From Xanthobacter aminoxidans (GTDB lineage Bacteria > Pseudomonadota > Alphaproteobacteria > Rhizobiales > Xanthobacteraceae), in assembly GCF_023571765.1 (NCBI RefSeq), contig NZ_JAMJXC010000007.1, positions 184,696 through 248,695 on the forward strand: 64,000 nt of DNA, written 5' to 3'. The notes below the pieces were generated by a model. That model did not search any database. It saw only the letters and a list, made by a program, of their open reading frames with translations, and was not told the origin of the DNA. Position numbers and translations under genes: made by a program. Below, piece after piece: positions 1 through 11,147 of the stretch (positions are counted from its first letter, which is position 1; every line of letters starts with the position of its first letter).

Positions 1-1
1 G

Positions 2-577
2 AATCGCGGCTTCGTCATCGACCCCGATGGCGAGATCACCGGCCGCTACGACAAGATCCACATGTTCGACGTGGACCTCGGCAATGGCGAGAGCTACCGC
101 GAGTCGAACGCCTACCGGCCGGGCGAGCGTGCCGTGCTGACCGACGTGGACGGTATCCGCCTCGGCATGACCATCTGCTACGACCTGCGCTTCCCCTCGC
201 TCTACCGGGCGCTCGCCGAAGGCGGCGCCAAGGTGCTCACCGTGCCGTCGGCCTTCACCCGGCCAACCGGTGAGGCCCACTGGCACATTCTGCTGCGCGC
301 CCGCGCCATCGAGAACGGCGCCTATGTCCTCGCCGCCGCACAAGGTGGACGGCACGAGAATGGCCGCGACACCTATGGTCACTCGCTGGTGGTCGACCCT
401 TGGGGCCGCGTCATCGCCGAGGGCGGGACCGACCCGGGCGTCATCCTCGCCGAGATCGACATGGCGGAAGTCGCCGCGGCACGGGCGCGCGTGCCGTCTC
501 TCACCAACGGCCGCCGGTTCGAGATCGCCGAGCCGGGGCAGATCGGCCACCTCCACGTGGTGCGTGCCTCCTCATGA
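2..577 (+). CDS. Carbon-nitrogen hydrolase (nitrilase superfamily), 5' end outside window
   Basis: The reading frame is open from the first bases, so only the last 191 residues are visible. Nitrilase-superfamily amidases use a Glu-Lys-Cys triad. The lysine is seen in YDKIHMFDVD (residue 18 of the fragment) and the nucleophile in TICYDLRFP (Cys59 of the fragment), while the first glutamate must lie upstream of the window. The string DVDLGNGESYRES resembles the Nit1/deaminated-glutathione amidase group, so removal of misformed amidated metabolites is a reasonable but unproven role. The stop codon overlaps the start of the DUF1178 gene (ATGA), suggesting translational coupling. Confidence 0.9.
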   Translation, partial: NRGFVIDPDGEITGRYDKIHMFDVDLGNGESYRESNAYRPGERAVLTDVDGIRLGMTICYDLRFPSLYRALAEGGAKVLTVPSAFTRPTGEAHWHILLRARAIENGAYVLAAAQGGRHENGRDTYGHSLVVDPWGRVIAEGGTDPGVILAEIDMAEVAAARARVPSLTNGRRFEIAEPGQIGHLHVVRASS

Positions 578-1077
578 TCCGCTACACCCTCAAGTGCGAC
601 GACGGCCACGAATTCGAGAGCTGGTTTCCCTCCTCCACCAGCTACGACACCCAGCATGCACGCGGCCTCGTCACCTGCCCCACCTGCAATTCAGCCAAGG
701 TAGAGAAGGCCGTGATGGCCCCGTCCGTCGCGCGCACCGACAAGGGGATGCCGGACAGGGAGCCTGTGGGCGCGCCCGCGAGCGGGCCCGACGCTGGTGC
801 GGCTGCCGAAGCGCCTTCCGCCGAGGCGACGCCCGTGGCGATGATGGCGCGGCCCGACAGCGAGTTGCGCACGCTGATCCGCCAGCTGCGCGATCACATC
901 GTCGCCAACTCGGATGATGTCGGTGACAGCTTCGCCGACCTCGCCCGCAAAATGCATGACGGAGAGATCGAGCATCGTCCCATCCGTGGCGAGGCGACGG
1001 TGGAAGAGGTGAAGGCCCTGCGCGAGGACGAGGTGGAGGTGTTCCCCCTCCCGGTGCTGCCGGAAGATCGGAACTGA
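574..1077 (+). CDS. DUF1178 family protein
   Basis: A 167-residue protein starting at the ATG that overlaps the stop of the amidase gene. The N-terminus, MIRYTLKCDDGHEFESWF, and a CPTC knuckle near residue 34 look like a small zinc-ribbon. A low-complexity Ala/Pro/Glu linker and a C-terminal part containing DDVGDSFADLARKMHDGE follow, all typical of DUF1178. The family's function is not known. The pairing with a nitrilase-type amidase and convergent ubiG is a common rhizobial arrangement as I recall it. It ends 3 bp before the convergent ubiG stop. Confidence 0.88.
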   Translation: MIRYTLKCDDGHEFESWFPSSTSYDTQHARGLVTCPTCNSAKVEKAVMAPSVARTDKGMPDREPVGAPASGPDAGAAAEAPSAEATPVAMMARPDSELRTLIRQLRDHIVANSDDVGDSFADLARKMHDGEIEHRPIRGEATVEEVKALREDEVEVFPLPVLPEDRN

Positions 1078-1080
1078 GGC

Positions 1081-1824
1081 CTAGACCTCGCGCTCCGCCA
1101 CCATGAAATAGTTCACCGAGAGATCCTCGGTCAGGCGGAAATCGCCGGAGAAGGGCTCGTAGGCGAGGCCCACCTTCTCCCGAGCGGCAAAGCCGGCTGA
1201 AGCGAGCGTCGCCTCCAGCTCTTCCGGCGTCACGAACTTCTCCCAGCGATGGGTGCCGGGCGCCAGCCAGCGCAGGACGTATTCGGCACCGACGATGGCG
1301 AGGGCGAAGCTCTTGGGCGTGCGGTTCAAGGTGGACAGCACCAGCACGCCGCCATCCGCCACCAGACGCCCGGCGGTGCGCACGAACAGGCCGACATCGG
1401 CCACATGCTCCACCACCTCCAGCGCCACCACCACATCGAAGCGGGCGCCGCGCTCGGCCAGTGCCTCGGCGGTCTCGGCCTCGTAGGTCACGGTGAGGCC
1501 CGATTGCGTGGCGTGGGCGCGGGCGATGTCCACATTGCCGGGAGCCGGGTCGATGCCCGTCACATCGGCGCCCATGCGGGACAAGGGCTCGCTGAGCAGG
1601 CCCCCGCCGCAGCCGATGTCGAGGAGGGAAAGGCCCTTCAGCGGGCGCAGCGCGCGGGCATCACGGGAGAAATGCCGCACCAGCGTGTCACGCAGGAAAG
1701 CGAGGCGCGCCGGATTCATGGCGTGCAGGGGCGCCATCTTGCCCTTCACGTCCCACCATTGGGCGCCGAGCGCCTCGAAGCGGGAGACCTCTTCCGGATC
1801 GACCGTGGCGTTCATCTGCGGCAT
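1081..1824 (-). CDS. ubiG: Ubiquinone biosynthesis O-methyltransferase UbiG
   Basis: A 247-residue SAM-dependent methyltransferase that performs both O-methylations in ubiquinone synthesis. The SAM-binding motif I is LLDIGCGGGLLSEPL near residue 70, followed by the acidic GADVTGIDPA strand and VVALEVVEHV. The N-terminal region, EVSRFEALGAQWWDVKGKMAPLH, is characteristic of UbiG rather than generic methyltransferases. I place the start at the ATG giving MPQMNATVDPEE. A start 36 bp upstream and another 9 bp downstream are possible. The gene is convergent with DUF1178. Confidence 0.92.
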   Translation of the reverse strand: MPQMNATVDPEEVSRFEALGAQWWDVKGKMAPLHAMNPARLAFLRDTLVRHFSRDARALRPLKGLSLLDIGCGGGLLSEPLSRMGADVTGIDPAPGNVDIARAHATQSGLTVTYEAETAEALAERGARFDVVVALEVVEHVADVGLFVRTAGRLVADGGVLVLSTLNRTPKSFALAIVGAEYVLRWLAPGTHRWEKFVTPEELEATLASAGFAAREKVGLAYEPFSGDFRLTEDLSVNYFMVAEREV

Positions 1825-1905
1825 CACGGCCTCCTCGTCGGCGGGCAACATTCCCCACACTTAGGCGCCGCATCCGGCGCGGGCAAGGCCGCGCGGGATG
1901 CCCTG

Positions 1906-2940
1906 TCAGCGCACCATGCCGACGATGTCCTTCACGTCGCGGATGGTCTGGTCGGCGATCACCCGGGCGCGGTCGGCTCCGTCGATGAGAATGGCATCGA
2001 TCGCAGTCGGATCGGCCATCAGACGCTGCATCTCGGTGCCGATGGGGCCGAGCTTCGCCACGGCCAGATCCACCAGCGCGGCCTTGAAGGCCGAGAACTG
2101 GGCGTTGCCGTAATCCGCCAGCACCTGCGCCTTGGTGGTATCGGACAGGGCCGCGAAGATGCCGACGAGGTTGTCCGCTTCCGGGCGCCCCTTCAGCCCC
2201 TCTTCCTCCGAGGGCAACGGCTCCGGATCGGTCTTCGCCCTGCGCACCTTGCCGGCGATGGCGTCGGCATCGTCGGTGAGGTTGATGCGGGAGAAGTCCG
2301 AGGCCTCCGACTTCGACATCTTCTTGGAGCCGTCGCGCAGGCTCATCACCCGCGTCGCCGGGCCGGCGATGAGCGGCTCGGTGATGGGGAAGTAGCCCTC
2401 GCCATGGCCATTGGAGGCGATGGAGGGGGCGAAGTCCGTGTTGAACTTCTGGGCGATGTCGCGCGTCAGTTCCAGATGCTGCTTCTGGTCGTCGCCGACC
2501 GGCACGTGAGTGGCGCGATAGAGCAGGATGTCGGCAGCCATCAGGGTCGGATAGGCGAAGAGGCCCACGGAGGCGTTCTCGCGGTCCTTGCCGGCCTTCT
2601 CCTTGAACTGCGTCATGCGGTTCAGCCAGCCCATGCGCGCGACGCAGTTGAACACCCAGGCGAGTTCGGCGTGGCCGGACACCTGGCTCTGGTTGAACAC
2701 GATGTGGGCCTTGGGATCGATGCCGCAGGCGATGAACGCAGCCGTCACCTCGCGGGTGTGGCGCTTCAGCTCTTCCGGGTCCTGCCAGACGGTGATGGCG
2801 TGGAGGTCAACCACGCAATAGATGCACTCGTGGCTCTTCTGCAGTTCCACGAAGCGCTTGATGGCGCCGAGATAATTGCCGAGATGCAGGTTGCCCGTGG
2901 GCTGCACGCCGGAAAATACGCGTTCTGCGACCGCCGCCAT
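1906..2940 (-). CDS. trpS: Tryptophan--tRNA ligase
   Basis: A 344-residue class I aminoacyl-tRNA synthetase that charges tRNA-Trp. The HIGH-type signature is GNLHLGN (residues 16-22) and the KMSKS loop is intact ([10 protein letters not shown], around residue 205). The family-typical [13 protein letters not shown] and [16 protein letters not shown] are also present. The start [16 protein letters not shown] is chosen because family members begin just before the [10 protein letters not shown] strand. A longer open frame upstream is only the antisense shadow of murJ. It lies 131 bp downstream of murJ on the same strand, and the murJ-trpS order is common in rhizobia. Confidence 0.96.
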   Translation of the reverse strand: MAAVAERVFSGVQPTGNLHLGNYLGAIKRFVELQKSHECIYCVVDLHAITVWQDPEELKRHTREVTAAFIACGIDPKAHIVFNQSQVSGHAELAWVFNCVARMGWLNRMTQFKEKAGKDRENASVGLFAYPTLMAADILLYRATHVPVGDDQKQHLELTRDIAQKFNTDFAPSIASNGHGEGYFPITEPLIAGPATRVMSLRDGSKKMSKSEASDFSRINLTDDADAIAGKVRRAKTDPEPLPSEEEGLKGRPEADNLVGIFAALSDTTKAQVLADYGNAQFSAFKAALVDLAVAKLGPIGTEMQRLMADPTAIDAILIDGADRARVIADQTIRDVKDIVGMVR

Positions 2941-3071
2941 GGCGAACTCCCCAAAGAGCGGCGCGCCGCTCGACCTGAATACGGGCAACGGCCCGCAAAA
3001 GTGAATGCGGCGCGTCATGCCACCTGGGGCGGCACGGCGCAAGGGCACAGCCCGCAACGCTGCTGCCCGGC

Positions 3072-4613
3072 TCAGATGCGGCCCGTCCAGGCCTTCGAGA
3101 CGGCCGTCTTCACCACGAGCGCGCCGGCGCCGTAGATGGCACCGCCGCAGAAGACGAGCCCGACCAGACGCAGGATGCCCGCCAGCGTCCCCTCCGGCAC
3201 GGGCCACGTTGCTGCGAGCGCGCCGACCCCGGCCCCCATGGCGAGGCTCGCCGCCGCGAGGCCGGCGGCCGAGAGCAGCACCGGCGTCGAGAAGCGCAAC
3301 GCGCCACGGGCGATGAGGATGCCCCCCAAGGCCAGAATGGATGCCGCCGCGGACAGCGCCACAGCCCCCGCCGCGATCAGGGGGCCGCCGACCCTTCCCA
3401 GCCCGGCAGCGGCGACGATGCACAGCAGCAGCGAGCCGAGCGCGATTCGCTCCGCCGCCTTGATCTGTCCGGACGTGGAGGCGGCGGCCGAGAGGATGCG
3501 CTCCAGCCCCTGCGCCGGCAGCGAGAACGAGAGGACGGCCAGCAGCGCGGCCGTCAAGCGGGCGTCTTCGCTGTCGAAGCTCCCCCGCTGGAAGAGTGTG
3601 ACGACGATGGGCTCGGCCAGGACCGCAAGCCCGACCGCCGCCGGCAAGGCGAAGGCAAGCGCCGCCAGCACCGCCCGTCCGGCATCGTCCGCGGCCTCGG
3701 CTCTCCCGCGCCGGAGCAAGGCCGGCACGAGGACCGCCCCCGCGCTCGCACCGACGAGGCCCAGGGGGAGGTCCATCAGCCGCTGGGCGTAGTTCAGGGC
3801 GGCGGCGGCGCCAGGGCTGGCGGACACGGCTGCGACCACGATGATGAAGCGAAGCTGGCTCAATCCGGCAAACAGCAAGGCGGGCGACGCCGCCCGAAGC
3901 ACACCGAGCGCCGCCCGGAGATCGCGAGCCGTCAGAACGCGGAACAACGGCTGCGCCGGACAGCCCCTTGCAGCCAGCCTCATGATGGCAAATTGAGCGC
4001 AGCCCGCCCCCACCTGCGCTGCCGCGATGGCGAAGGCGGCGGTGTCGCTTTCCATCAGCCCCTTGGCGAGCAAAACGCCGATGACCGCAAGCACCGTGAC
4101 ATTGGCCGCTGCGGGAGCCAATGCCGGCAGCAGCACGCGATGGGTGGCATTGGCGATGCCGCCGAAGATGGCTGCAAGCCCGGCGAGCGGGATGTAGAGC
4201 ACCACCACCCGACCGCAAAGGATGGCGACATCCGCCCGCTGCCCGCCCGCCTCGAAGCCCGGCGCCATCAGGCCGATCACCTGCGGCATGAAGAGCGCTA
4301 CGATAGCCGCGAACACGAGGAGGAGACCGCAGAGCAGCAGCAGGGTCGCGCCCGCGAGCCGGCCAGCCGCCTCATCGTCTGTTCCCGCGGCTTCGTTCGT
4401 CGTCCGGGCGAGCGCTGGAATGAAGGCGAGGTTGAACGCGCCCTCGGCCAGCAGCCGGCGCGCCAGCAATGGCAGCGCCATGGCAGCCGCCAGCGCATCC
4501 GCCACCGGCCCGACGCCGAGCACAGCTGCCGTGGCCGCATCCCGCGCAAAGCCCATAACGCGGGACGCGAGGGTTGCCGCCGAGACGATGGAGGTTCGGG
4601 CGAGGAGGGACAT
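3072..4613 (-). CDS. murJ: Lipid II flippase MurJ (MviN)
   Basis: A 513-residue polytopic inner-membrane protein of the MOP superfamily, expected to carry about 14 transmembrane helices. The N-terminus, [20 protein letters not shown], is the conserved first helix with the arginine-rich cytoplasmic turn. The FNLAFIPAL segment and the repeated Leu/Ala-rich helices fit MurJ. It flips lipid II across the membrane for peptidoglycan synthesis. It precedes trpS in the same direction. glnD, often upstream in alphaproteobacteria, is not here. The nearest upstream gene is ftsH, separated by a terminator. Confidence 0.93.
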   Translation of the reverse strand: MSLLARTSIVSAATLASRVMGFARDAATAAVLGVGPVADALAAAMALPLLARRLLAEGAFNLAFIPALARTTNEAAGTDDEAAGRLAGATLLLLCGLLLVFAAIVALFMPQVIGLMAPGFEAGGQRADVAILCGRVVVLYIPLAGLAAIFGGIANATHRVLLPALAPAAANVTVLAVIGVLLAKGLMESDTAAFAIAAAQVGAGCAQFAIMRLAARGCPAQPLFRVLTARDLRAALGVLRAASPALLFAGLSQLRFIIVVAAVSASPGAAAALNYAQRLMDLPLGLVGASAGAVLVPALLRRGRAEAADDAGRAVLAALAFALPAAVGLAVLAEPIVVTLFQRGSFDSEDARLTAALLAVLSFSLPAQGLERILSAAASTSGQIKAAERIALGSLLLCIVAAAGLGRVGGPLIAAGAVALSAAASILALGGILIARGALRFSTPVLLSAAGLAAASLAMGAGVGALAATWPVPEGTLAGILRLVGLVFCGGAIYGAGALVVKTAVSKAWTGRI

Positions 4614-4728
4614 GAGCCCTGCCTATGACTCGCGCGGCCGGTTGTGTCGATGGGCTCTGCGCAGAACGTCCCTCCAAGCCCTGCCCAGGGCGCAAGCCGC
4701 GGCGGAGAATGACCGTCACAAACGAAAA

Positions 4729-4748
4729 ACGCCCGCTTGCGCGGGCGT
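4729..4748 (-). terminator. Intrinsic terminator of ftsH
   Basis: A GC-rich hairpin with 8-bp arms (ACGCCCGC / GCGGGCGT) and a very short loop. On the minus strand it is followed directly by a run of five T and then further T-rich sequence. It lies 21 bp after the ftsH stop, so it should end the pal-cpoB-tilS-ftsH block and isolate murJ. Confidence 0.85.
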
Positions 4749-4768
4749 CTTCCGGTCGATCATGCGTC

Positions 4769-6691
<1,923 letters not shown>

Positions 6692-6805
6692 TGAACCCTC
6701 GTGGGGACAGAAGGTCGGTTCCGCTTCGACGCCTCACCATACGGAAAGGATACCTCCGCACAGCACCGCCGCCGGTGGAACCTCCCGCACCGTCCAGCGC
6801 CTAAT

Positions 6806-7906
6806 TTAGGAGCGAGGCCCCGTCTTGCCAAGGAGAGGCGCCTTTTCCGCACTTGAATTCGTCGCGATGCCCTCGGTCGGGCGCCGGGGTGGTGCGCTGG
6901 ATACGAGCACCCGCCCCTTCCGGACGGCCACACTGGCACCTGCTAGGGTGCGGCGAAATGGAGCAGCCGGCAAAGCGAGCGCGGCCAAAAGTGCGGCCAG
7001 AAGAACCTCAAGCTTGGCCAACTCGACCGGGCCTTCCCGCCCCTGCGCCGTCACGCAGCGGCCGAGAAGACGCAGGGCGATTTCCTCCGGCAGTTCGGCA
7101 AACCGAGCGGCCTCGATGGCGACGCCCGACTTGTCGGCGGTAACAAGTTCCGCCTCCACCCTGTCCGTCATCGCCTCCAGGGCCGAGTCGGCACGGGCGA
7201 GCCGGCGGGCGAGGCGGGCGAGGCCGCGCGCGTCGAGGCCCTCCTGCGCCAAAGCGGGAGCGAGTGCCCTCAGGCGCGGACGTGCGAAACGGGCATCGAG
7301 ATTGGAGGGGTCGCTCGCATAGGCGATGTTGGCGGCATCAAGCGTCGCCACCAGGCGCGCCTTCGGCAGACCGAGGAAGGGGCGCAGAAGGATGAGCTCA
7401 CCCCGTGCCGTCTCGGCGCTCATTGCCGCGAGGCCGGCAAGGCCCGAGCCCCGCGCCATGCGGAACAGCACGGTCTCGGCTTGGTCGTCGCAGGTATGGG
7501 CCAAAGCAAGCGCCGGCGCGCCGACCCGATCCGCCTCGGCCGTGAGCAGCGCATAGCGGGCGTCCCGCGCCGCCTCCTGCAGGCCGCGATCGGGCTTTTT
7601 GCTCTGCCAGCGAAGCGTGCGATGAGGCACGTTCAATCGAGCGGCCAGACGCGCCACATCGGCCGCCTCCTCGGCTGCCGCGGGCCTCAATCCATGATCG
7701 ACCGTCGCCGCAAACAGCCGCGGTCCACCCGGGGACTGCGCCCGCCAGCGGGCGGCGAGATGGAGCAGCGCGGTGGAATCAGGCCCGCCGGAAACGGCGA
7801 GGAGAACGGCCGGGCGGCCGGCAAAGCTGGAAAAGAGGGCGTCGAGTTCGCTGTCGGCGACCGCCGAGCAGGAGTCGGGAGGCAGGCTTGCGGAATCCGC
7901 CGCCAT
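6806..7906 (-). CDS. tilS: tRNA(Ile)-lysidine synthetase
   Basis: A 366-residue N-type ATP pyrophosphatase that converts C34 of tRNA-Ile(CAU) to lysidine so that it reads AUA. The PP-loop SGGPDSTALLHLAAR is clear near residue 40, followed by VDHGLRPAAAEEA and ALAHTCDDQAETVLFRMARGSGLAGLA, both family hallmarks. I chose the ATG 5 bp after the cpoB stop; an in-frame TTG 12 bp further upstream would overlap cpoB. It sits between cpoB and ftsH in a likely operon. Confidence 0.93.
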   Translation of the reverse strand: MAADSASLPPDSCSAVADSELDALFSSFAGRPAVLLAVSGGPDSTALLHLAARWRAQSPGGPRLFAATVDHGLRPAAAEEAADVARLAARLNVPHRTLRWQSKKPDRGLQEAARDARYALLTAEADRVGAPALALAHTCDDQAETVLFRMARGSGLAGLAAMSAETARGELILLRPFLGLPKARLVATLDAANIAYASDPSNLDARFARPRLRALAPALAQEGLDARGLARLARRLARADSALEAMTDRVEAELVTADKSGVAIEAARFAELPEEIALRLLGRCVTAQGREGPVELAKLEVLLAALLAALALPAAPFRRTLAGASVAVRKGRVLVSSAPPRRPTEGIATNSSAEKAPLLGKTGPRS

Positions 7907-7911
7907 CGGCC

Positions 7912-8868
7912 TCAGCAACCGACGCGCTTCTGCTCGCGCTCAACGGCCTGCCGGACGGAGGAGGCGGTGCGAGGATATTTCCGGTCCACCTCCTGGAAGG
8001 TGGCACAGGCCGTCTCCTTTTCGCCGAGGCCGGCGAGTGACTGCCCGAGCCGCAGCAGCGCCTCAGGCGCGCGGGCGGAATTCTGGTACTTGGTGGACAC
8101 CTCGAGAAACGAGGCTGCCGCATCGGAGTAGTTCTGCCGCAGGAACAGACTCTCTCCGAGCATGAAGGTCGCGTCGGCGATGAGCCGGTCGTTGGGAGAA
8201 GACTGGATGATCTGGCGGAAGGTCTGCTCGGCGCCGGCATAGTCCTGTCGCTGAAGCTGGGACTGGCCGGCATCGTACAGCTCGCGCACCGTGGCCCCGG
8301 CGGACGGCAGCGCGGCCACCTGCTGCCCGGCGGCCGGGCGGATGGGCGCCACGTCCACCGCGCGGGGCGCGGGCGTGGCGCTCGCGGGAGAGCCGAGCGG
8401 CTGGGGCGCACCCGGCGCGGCCGGGTCCATGTTGGGATCGAAGGCGTCGGAGCGGCGCACCGGAGCGGCGGGCGCTGCCGCCGGACGGCCGGAGGGAAGC
8501 ACCGCCGGCGCCTGGACCGGCGCGGCCACGGGCGCCGCGGACGGGCCGCCGGACGGACGGCCGCCGCCGGCCTCCTCCAGCCGGCGCACCTGCGCCTCAA
8601 GCTGCTGGTTGCGATACTGCAGTTGCTCGACCTGGCCGGTGAGCTGACGCAGGGTCGATTCCAGCCGCTCCATCCGCTCCATCAGCTCCGGATCCTCGCG
8701 CGGAGCTTCCTGCGCGGGCTGGGGCGGCTTGAACAGATTGCCGAAGAGGTTCCCGTCGTTCTGAGCAGCCGCGGGCGCTGCCGTGCCGAGGGCCGCAGCA
8801 AAGGCAAGGCCGAAGAGGACGGCATAGGTGCGAACAAGAACACCGACCGGGCGCAGGCGCATCTTCAT
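7912..8868 (-). CDS. cpoB: Tol-Pal accessory protein CpoB (YbgF)
   Basis: A 318-residue periplasmic protein. A signal peptide (VGVLVRTYAVLFGLAFAAALGTAAPAAAQ) is followed by a coiled coil (ELMERMERLESTLRQLTGQV...) for trimerisation, a long Ala/Pro linker and C-terminal tetratricopeptide repeats beginning near VRELYDAGQSQLQRQDYAGA. CpoB couples the Tol energy state with outer-membrane constriction and peptidoglycan synthesis. The start MKMRLRP is set by the signal peptide; the longer open frame upstream runs through a repeated, terminator-like intergenic sequence. It lies between pal and tilS. Confidence 0.92.
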   Translation of the reverse strand: MKMRLRPVGVLVRTYAVLFGLAFAAALGTAAPAAAQNDGNLFGNLFKPPQPAQEAPREDPELMERMERLESTLRQLTGQVEQLQYRNQQLEAQVRRLEEAGGGRPSGGPSAAPVAAPVQAPAVLPSGRPAAAPAAPVRRSDAFDPNMDPAAPGAPQPLGSPASATPAPRAVDVAPIRPAAGQQVAALPSAGATVRELYDAGQSQLQRQDYAGAEQTFRQIIQSSPNDRLIADATFMLGESLFLRQNYSDAAASFLEVSTKYQNSARAPEALLRLGQSLAGLGEKETACATFQEVDRKYPRTASSVRQAVEREQKRVGC

Positions 8869-9002
8869 GTGACTTTTGCTTGGGGCTGGTGGCGAGGAGC
8901 ACGTCCGGAACAGTGCCGGTTCGAGCCATGCGACTTTACCCCGCCGATCGCGTCCAAAGTGTGACCCGGCAACGACTTGCCGTGGACCGATCGAGGTTCT
9001 GA

Positions 9003-9064
9003 GGGCGCTGGACGCACGAAGGCCGGCACCCGTGGGCGCTGGACGCACGAAGGCCGGCACCCGT
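9003..9064. repeat. Tandem 31-bp duplication between cpoB and pal
   Basis: Two perfect, adjacent 31-bp copies beginning GGGCGCTGGACGCACGAAGG occupy 9003-9033 and 9034-9064. The second copy supplies the 5' arm of the hairpin at 9049-9078. The first is therefore an extra, unpaired arm. The unit encodes nothing convincing and lies between two minus-strand genes. Confidence 0.9.
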
Positions 9065-9078
9065 GGGCGCCGGCCTTC
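9049..9078 (-). terminator. Strong hairpin after pal, terminator or REP-like
   Basis: Perfect 10-bp arms GAAGGCCGGC and GCCGGCCTTC enclose a 10-base loop, 21 bp beyond the pal stop. No T-run follows, so it may be an mRNA-stabilising or attenuating hairpin between pal and cpoB rather than a full terminator. Part of it is duplicated in tandem next to it. Confidence 0.6.
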
Positions 9079-9099
9079 GCGAGACATTCGGAAGCAGGA

Positions 9100-9591
9100 T
9101 CAGGCGCCGCCGCCGTTCAGCACCGTCACCGCGCGGCGGTTCTGAGACCAGCACGAGATGTCGTTGCACACCGCCACCGGGCGCTCCTTGCCATAGGAGA
9201 TGGTGCGCATCCGGGCCGGGTCGATCCCGCGGGAGGCGAGGTAGTCACGCACGCTCTGGGCGCGCTTGGCCCCCAGCGCGATGTTGTATTCGCGGGTTCC
9301 GCGCTCGTCCGCATGACCTTCGATGGTGAAGGTGTAGCGGTTGTACTGCTGGAGCCACTGGGCCTGACGGTCCAGGGTGGCGCGGGCCTGCGGGGTGAGA
9401 TCGGTCTGGTCGCTCTCGAAGAACACGCGATCGCCAACAGCGACCACGAACTCCTGAGGGGAACCGGGAGGGCCACCCGCGCCGCCGACGCCGGCATTCT
9501 GGTTGGGATTGTTGGCGCACGCGGCAAGCGCCAGCGCGAAGCCAAACAGAGCCGCGAACCGGAAGCCGCGAGCAAGGCTGAGGAAACGCAT
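9100..9591 (-). CDS. pal: Peptidoglycan-associated lipoprotein Pal
   Basis: A 163-residue outer-membrane lipoprotein. The signal peptide ends in the lipobox LAAC with lipidated Cys25. After a short Asn/Gly-rich linker comes an OmpA-like peptidoglycan-binding domain containing TIEGHADERGTREYN and ALGAKRAQSVRDYLASRGID, which binds meso-diaminopimelate in the wall. Pal is the outer partner of TolB. Here it is followed by cpoB, tilS and ftsH but is not next to tolB, which lies on the opposite strand more than 23 kb away. Confidence 0.96.
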   Translation of the reverse strand: MRFLSLARGFRFAALFGFALALAACANNPNQNAGVGGAGGPPGSPQEFVVAVGDRVFFESDQTDLTPQARATLDRQAQWLQQYNRYTFTIEGHADERGTREYNIALGAKRAQSVRDYLASRGIDPARMRTISYGKERPVAVCNDISCWSQNRRAVTVLNGGGA

Positions 9592-9998
9592 CCGGTAACT
9601 CCCTTCTCAACGCTGCACCGGAGGCTTCGGGTCTAAAGCCGTCCGGTTAAGCGAACGTTCCGTACGCGGCCTCCTGGCCGCTCCGAGAGCCGAAAACCGG
9701 AGGATGCGGACCACTCCCGCTCGCCATGGTTTCCGGGCCGTTATCATCGCCCTTCGGGCGGGTACGCGCCTCCCTCTCCCGCGTGCAGAAACCCGCACGG
9801 CAGGTGAATGAGGTGTTTGCCCGAAAGGCCGGGAGAGGCGACGACGCCCCTCGTCCGACGCGTCCTTCACTGATGCCGGGACGTGGCGTCATCATGGCGC
9901 GGAGGTGCAGGGGTGAAGGCAGCGCAACGGCGGTGGCGGGCGTTGCAAAAGAGCCACAACCGAGCCCTTGCTCGGCACCGCCCCTCATCGCTTCGCCT
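9592..9998. other. Intergenic region upstream of pal with nested inverted repeats
   Basis: 407 bp with no convincing gene. It must hold the pal promoter. It contains a small hairpin at 9748-9760 and a long-range inverted repeat with 9-bp arms CCTCTCCCG (9773-9781) and CGGGAGAGG (9830-9838). Inside this repeat is a second hairpin, CGTGC/GCACG (9782-9786 and 9795-9799). The nested design resembles mobile intergenic palindromes of rhizobia, but I cannot name the family. Confidence 0.5.
9960..9975 (-). terminator. Possible terminator of the Sel1-repeat gene
   Basis: A 6-bp-arm hairpin, CCGAGC/GCTCGG with a 4-base loop, lies 23 bp after the stop of the Sel1-repeat gene on the minus strand. A CTTTT stretch follows but about 10 bases away, so it is weak. 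Confidence 0.4.
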
Positions 9999-11147
9999 TC
10001 AGGAGCGGCCGGATTCCCAGCGGGCGGCCTGCGCCTGCGCCTTCTTGCGGTCTGCCTCGGGCAGCTTGGCCACCACGTCGTCCAGCATCGGATCACCGAG
10101 CCCACGGCTCTTGGCGAGGAGGTGCCAGGCAGCCGCCTTCGTCTTGTCCTCCGGCACGCCGCGTCCAACCGCGAGCAGCCGCGCATAGCGGTTCTGGGCG
10201 ATGGCATTGCCGGCCAGCGCCGCCTTGCGGAACATGGCGGCCGCGGCGGCCTCGTCCTTGGGCACGCCGGTGCCGTTGAACTGCATGATGGCGAATTCCA
10301 CCTGCGCCGTGACGTGACCGAGTCGGGCGGCGGCGCCCATCATGCGGGCGGCCGCGGCGACATCCTTGTCGACGCCATTGCCCTCCTTCAGCAGCACGCC
10401 GAGGGCATACTGGGCATCTTCCACGTCCTTGGCCGCGGCGATCTCGAACCAGCGCGCGGCCTCCGAAGGCTCCTTGGGGACCTTTCTACCCTGGAGATAG
10501 AGCAGGCCGAGATTGTACGCGGCGCCGGCATTCCCCTTCTCCGCCGCCTGCCGGAACAGCTGTGCCGCCGCGACCTCGTCCATGGGAACGCCGCGGCCGG
10601 CGAGGGTCATGTTGCCGAGCGCGAAAAGCGCTCCGCTCGAGCCGGCATCCGCCGCCTTGCGATACCACTCGATCGCCTTTTTGGGGTCGAGGGGAACGCC
10701 GAGGCCTTCGGAATAGAGCTCGCCAAGCAGCGTCATGGCCGCCGGATCTGTTCCGGCGCGGGCGCGCTTCAGGGCCTCGTTGAAGGCGGAAACGTAATAG
10801 CCGCGCTGGTACGCGCCATAGGCGAGATCCCCCGAGCCGCCCGGCGTATCGAGGCTGGGATAGGAGATCTGCAGGCCCAGGAGTGGCATGGGCGCGGGTT
10901 CGCGCGGACGCTGGGCGGCCTTTGGATCCGGCTTTGCGGACGGCTTGTTGCCGGCCTTCCCATCGGGCTTGGCCGGCTTGGTCGCAGGTTTGGCCGCGGG
11001 CTGAGTGGAAGACGCAGCCCCGCCGGGCTGCTGGGCCTGCGCATACGCCAGGGACGGCGCCACAGCCACCGCGAGGGCGAGCAGCACGGCGCTGCCTGAA
11101 ACAGCGAACCTTAGCCTGCTGAATGGCGCGCGGACGGCCGACATCAT
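9999..11147 (-). CDS. Exported Sel1-like repeat protein
   Basis: A 382-residue protein with an N-terminal hydrophobic signal (SAVLLALAVAVAPSLAYAQA), then a Lys/Pro/Ala-rich linker and about six Sel1-type tetratricopeptide repeats. Examples are ALFALGNMTLAGRGVP, AAYNLGLLYLQGRKVP and AQYALGVLLKEGNGVD. Such solenoids bind partner proteins; the substrate here is unknown and the predicted location is the periplasm. Its ATG overlaps the stop of the ThiE-like gene (ATGA), so the two are probably translated together. A second Sel1 protein, the PodJ-like one, lies 11 kb away. Confidence 0.85.
   Translation of the reverse strand: MMSAVRAPFSRLRFAVSGSAVLLALAVAVAPSLAYAQAQQPGGAASSTQPAAKPATKPAKPDGKAGNKPSAKPDPKAAQRPREPAPMPLLGLQISYPSLDTPGGSGDLAYGAYQRGYYVSAFNEALKRARAGTDPAAMTLLGELYSEGLGVPLDPKKAIEWYRKAADAGSSGALFALGNMTLAGRGVPMDEVAAAQLFRQAAEKGNAGAAYNLGLLYLQGRKVPKEPSEAARWFEIAAAKDVEDAQYALGVLLKEGNGVDKDVAAAARMMGAAARLGHVTAQVEFAIMQFNGTGVPKDEAAAAAMFRKAALAGNAIAQNRYARLLAVGRGVPEDKTKAAAWHLLAKSRGLGDPMLDDVVAKLPEADRKKAQAQAARWESGRS

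Noticed and set aside
1249..3135. A 628-codon plus-strand frame across ubiG and trpS
   Set aside because: It spans two unrelated genes and their spacer on the opposite strand and has no protein-like features.
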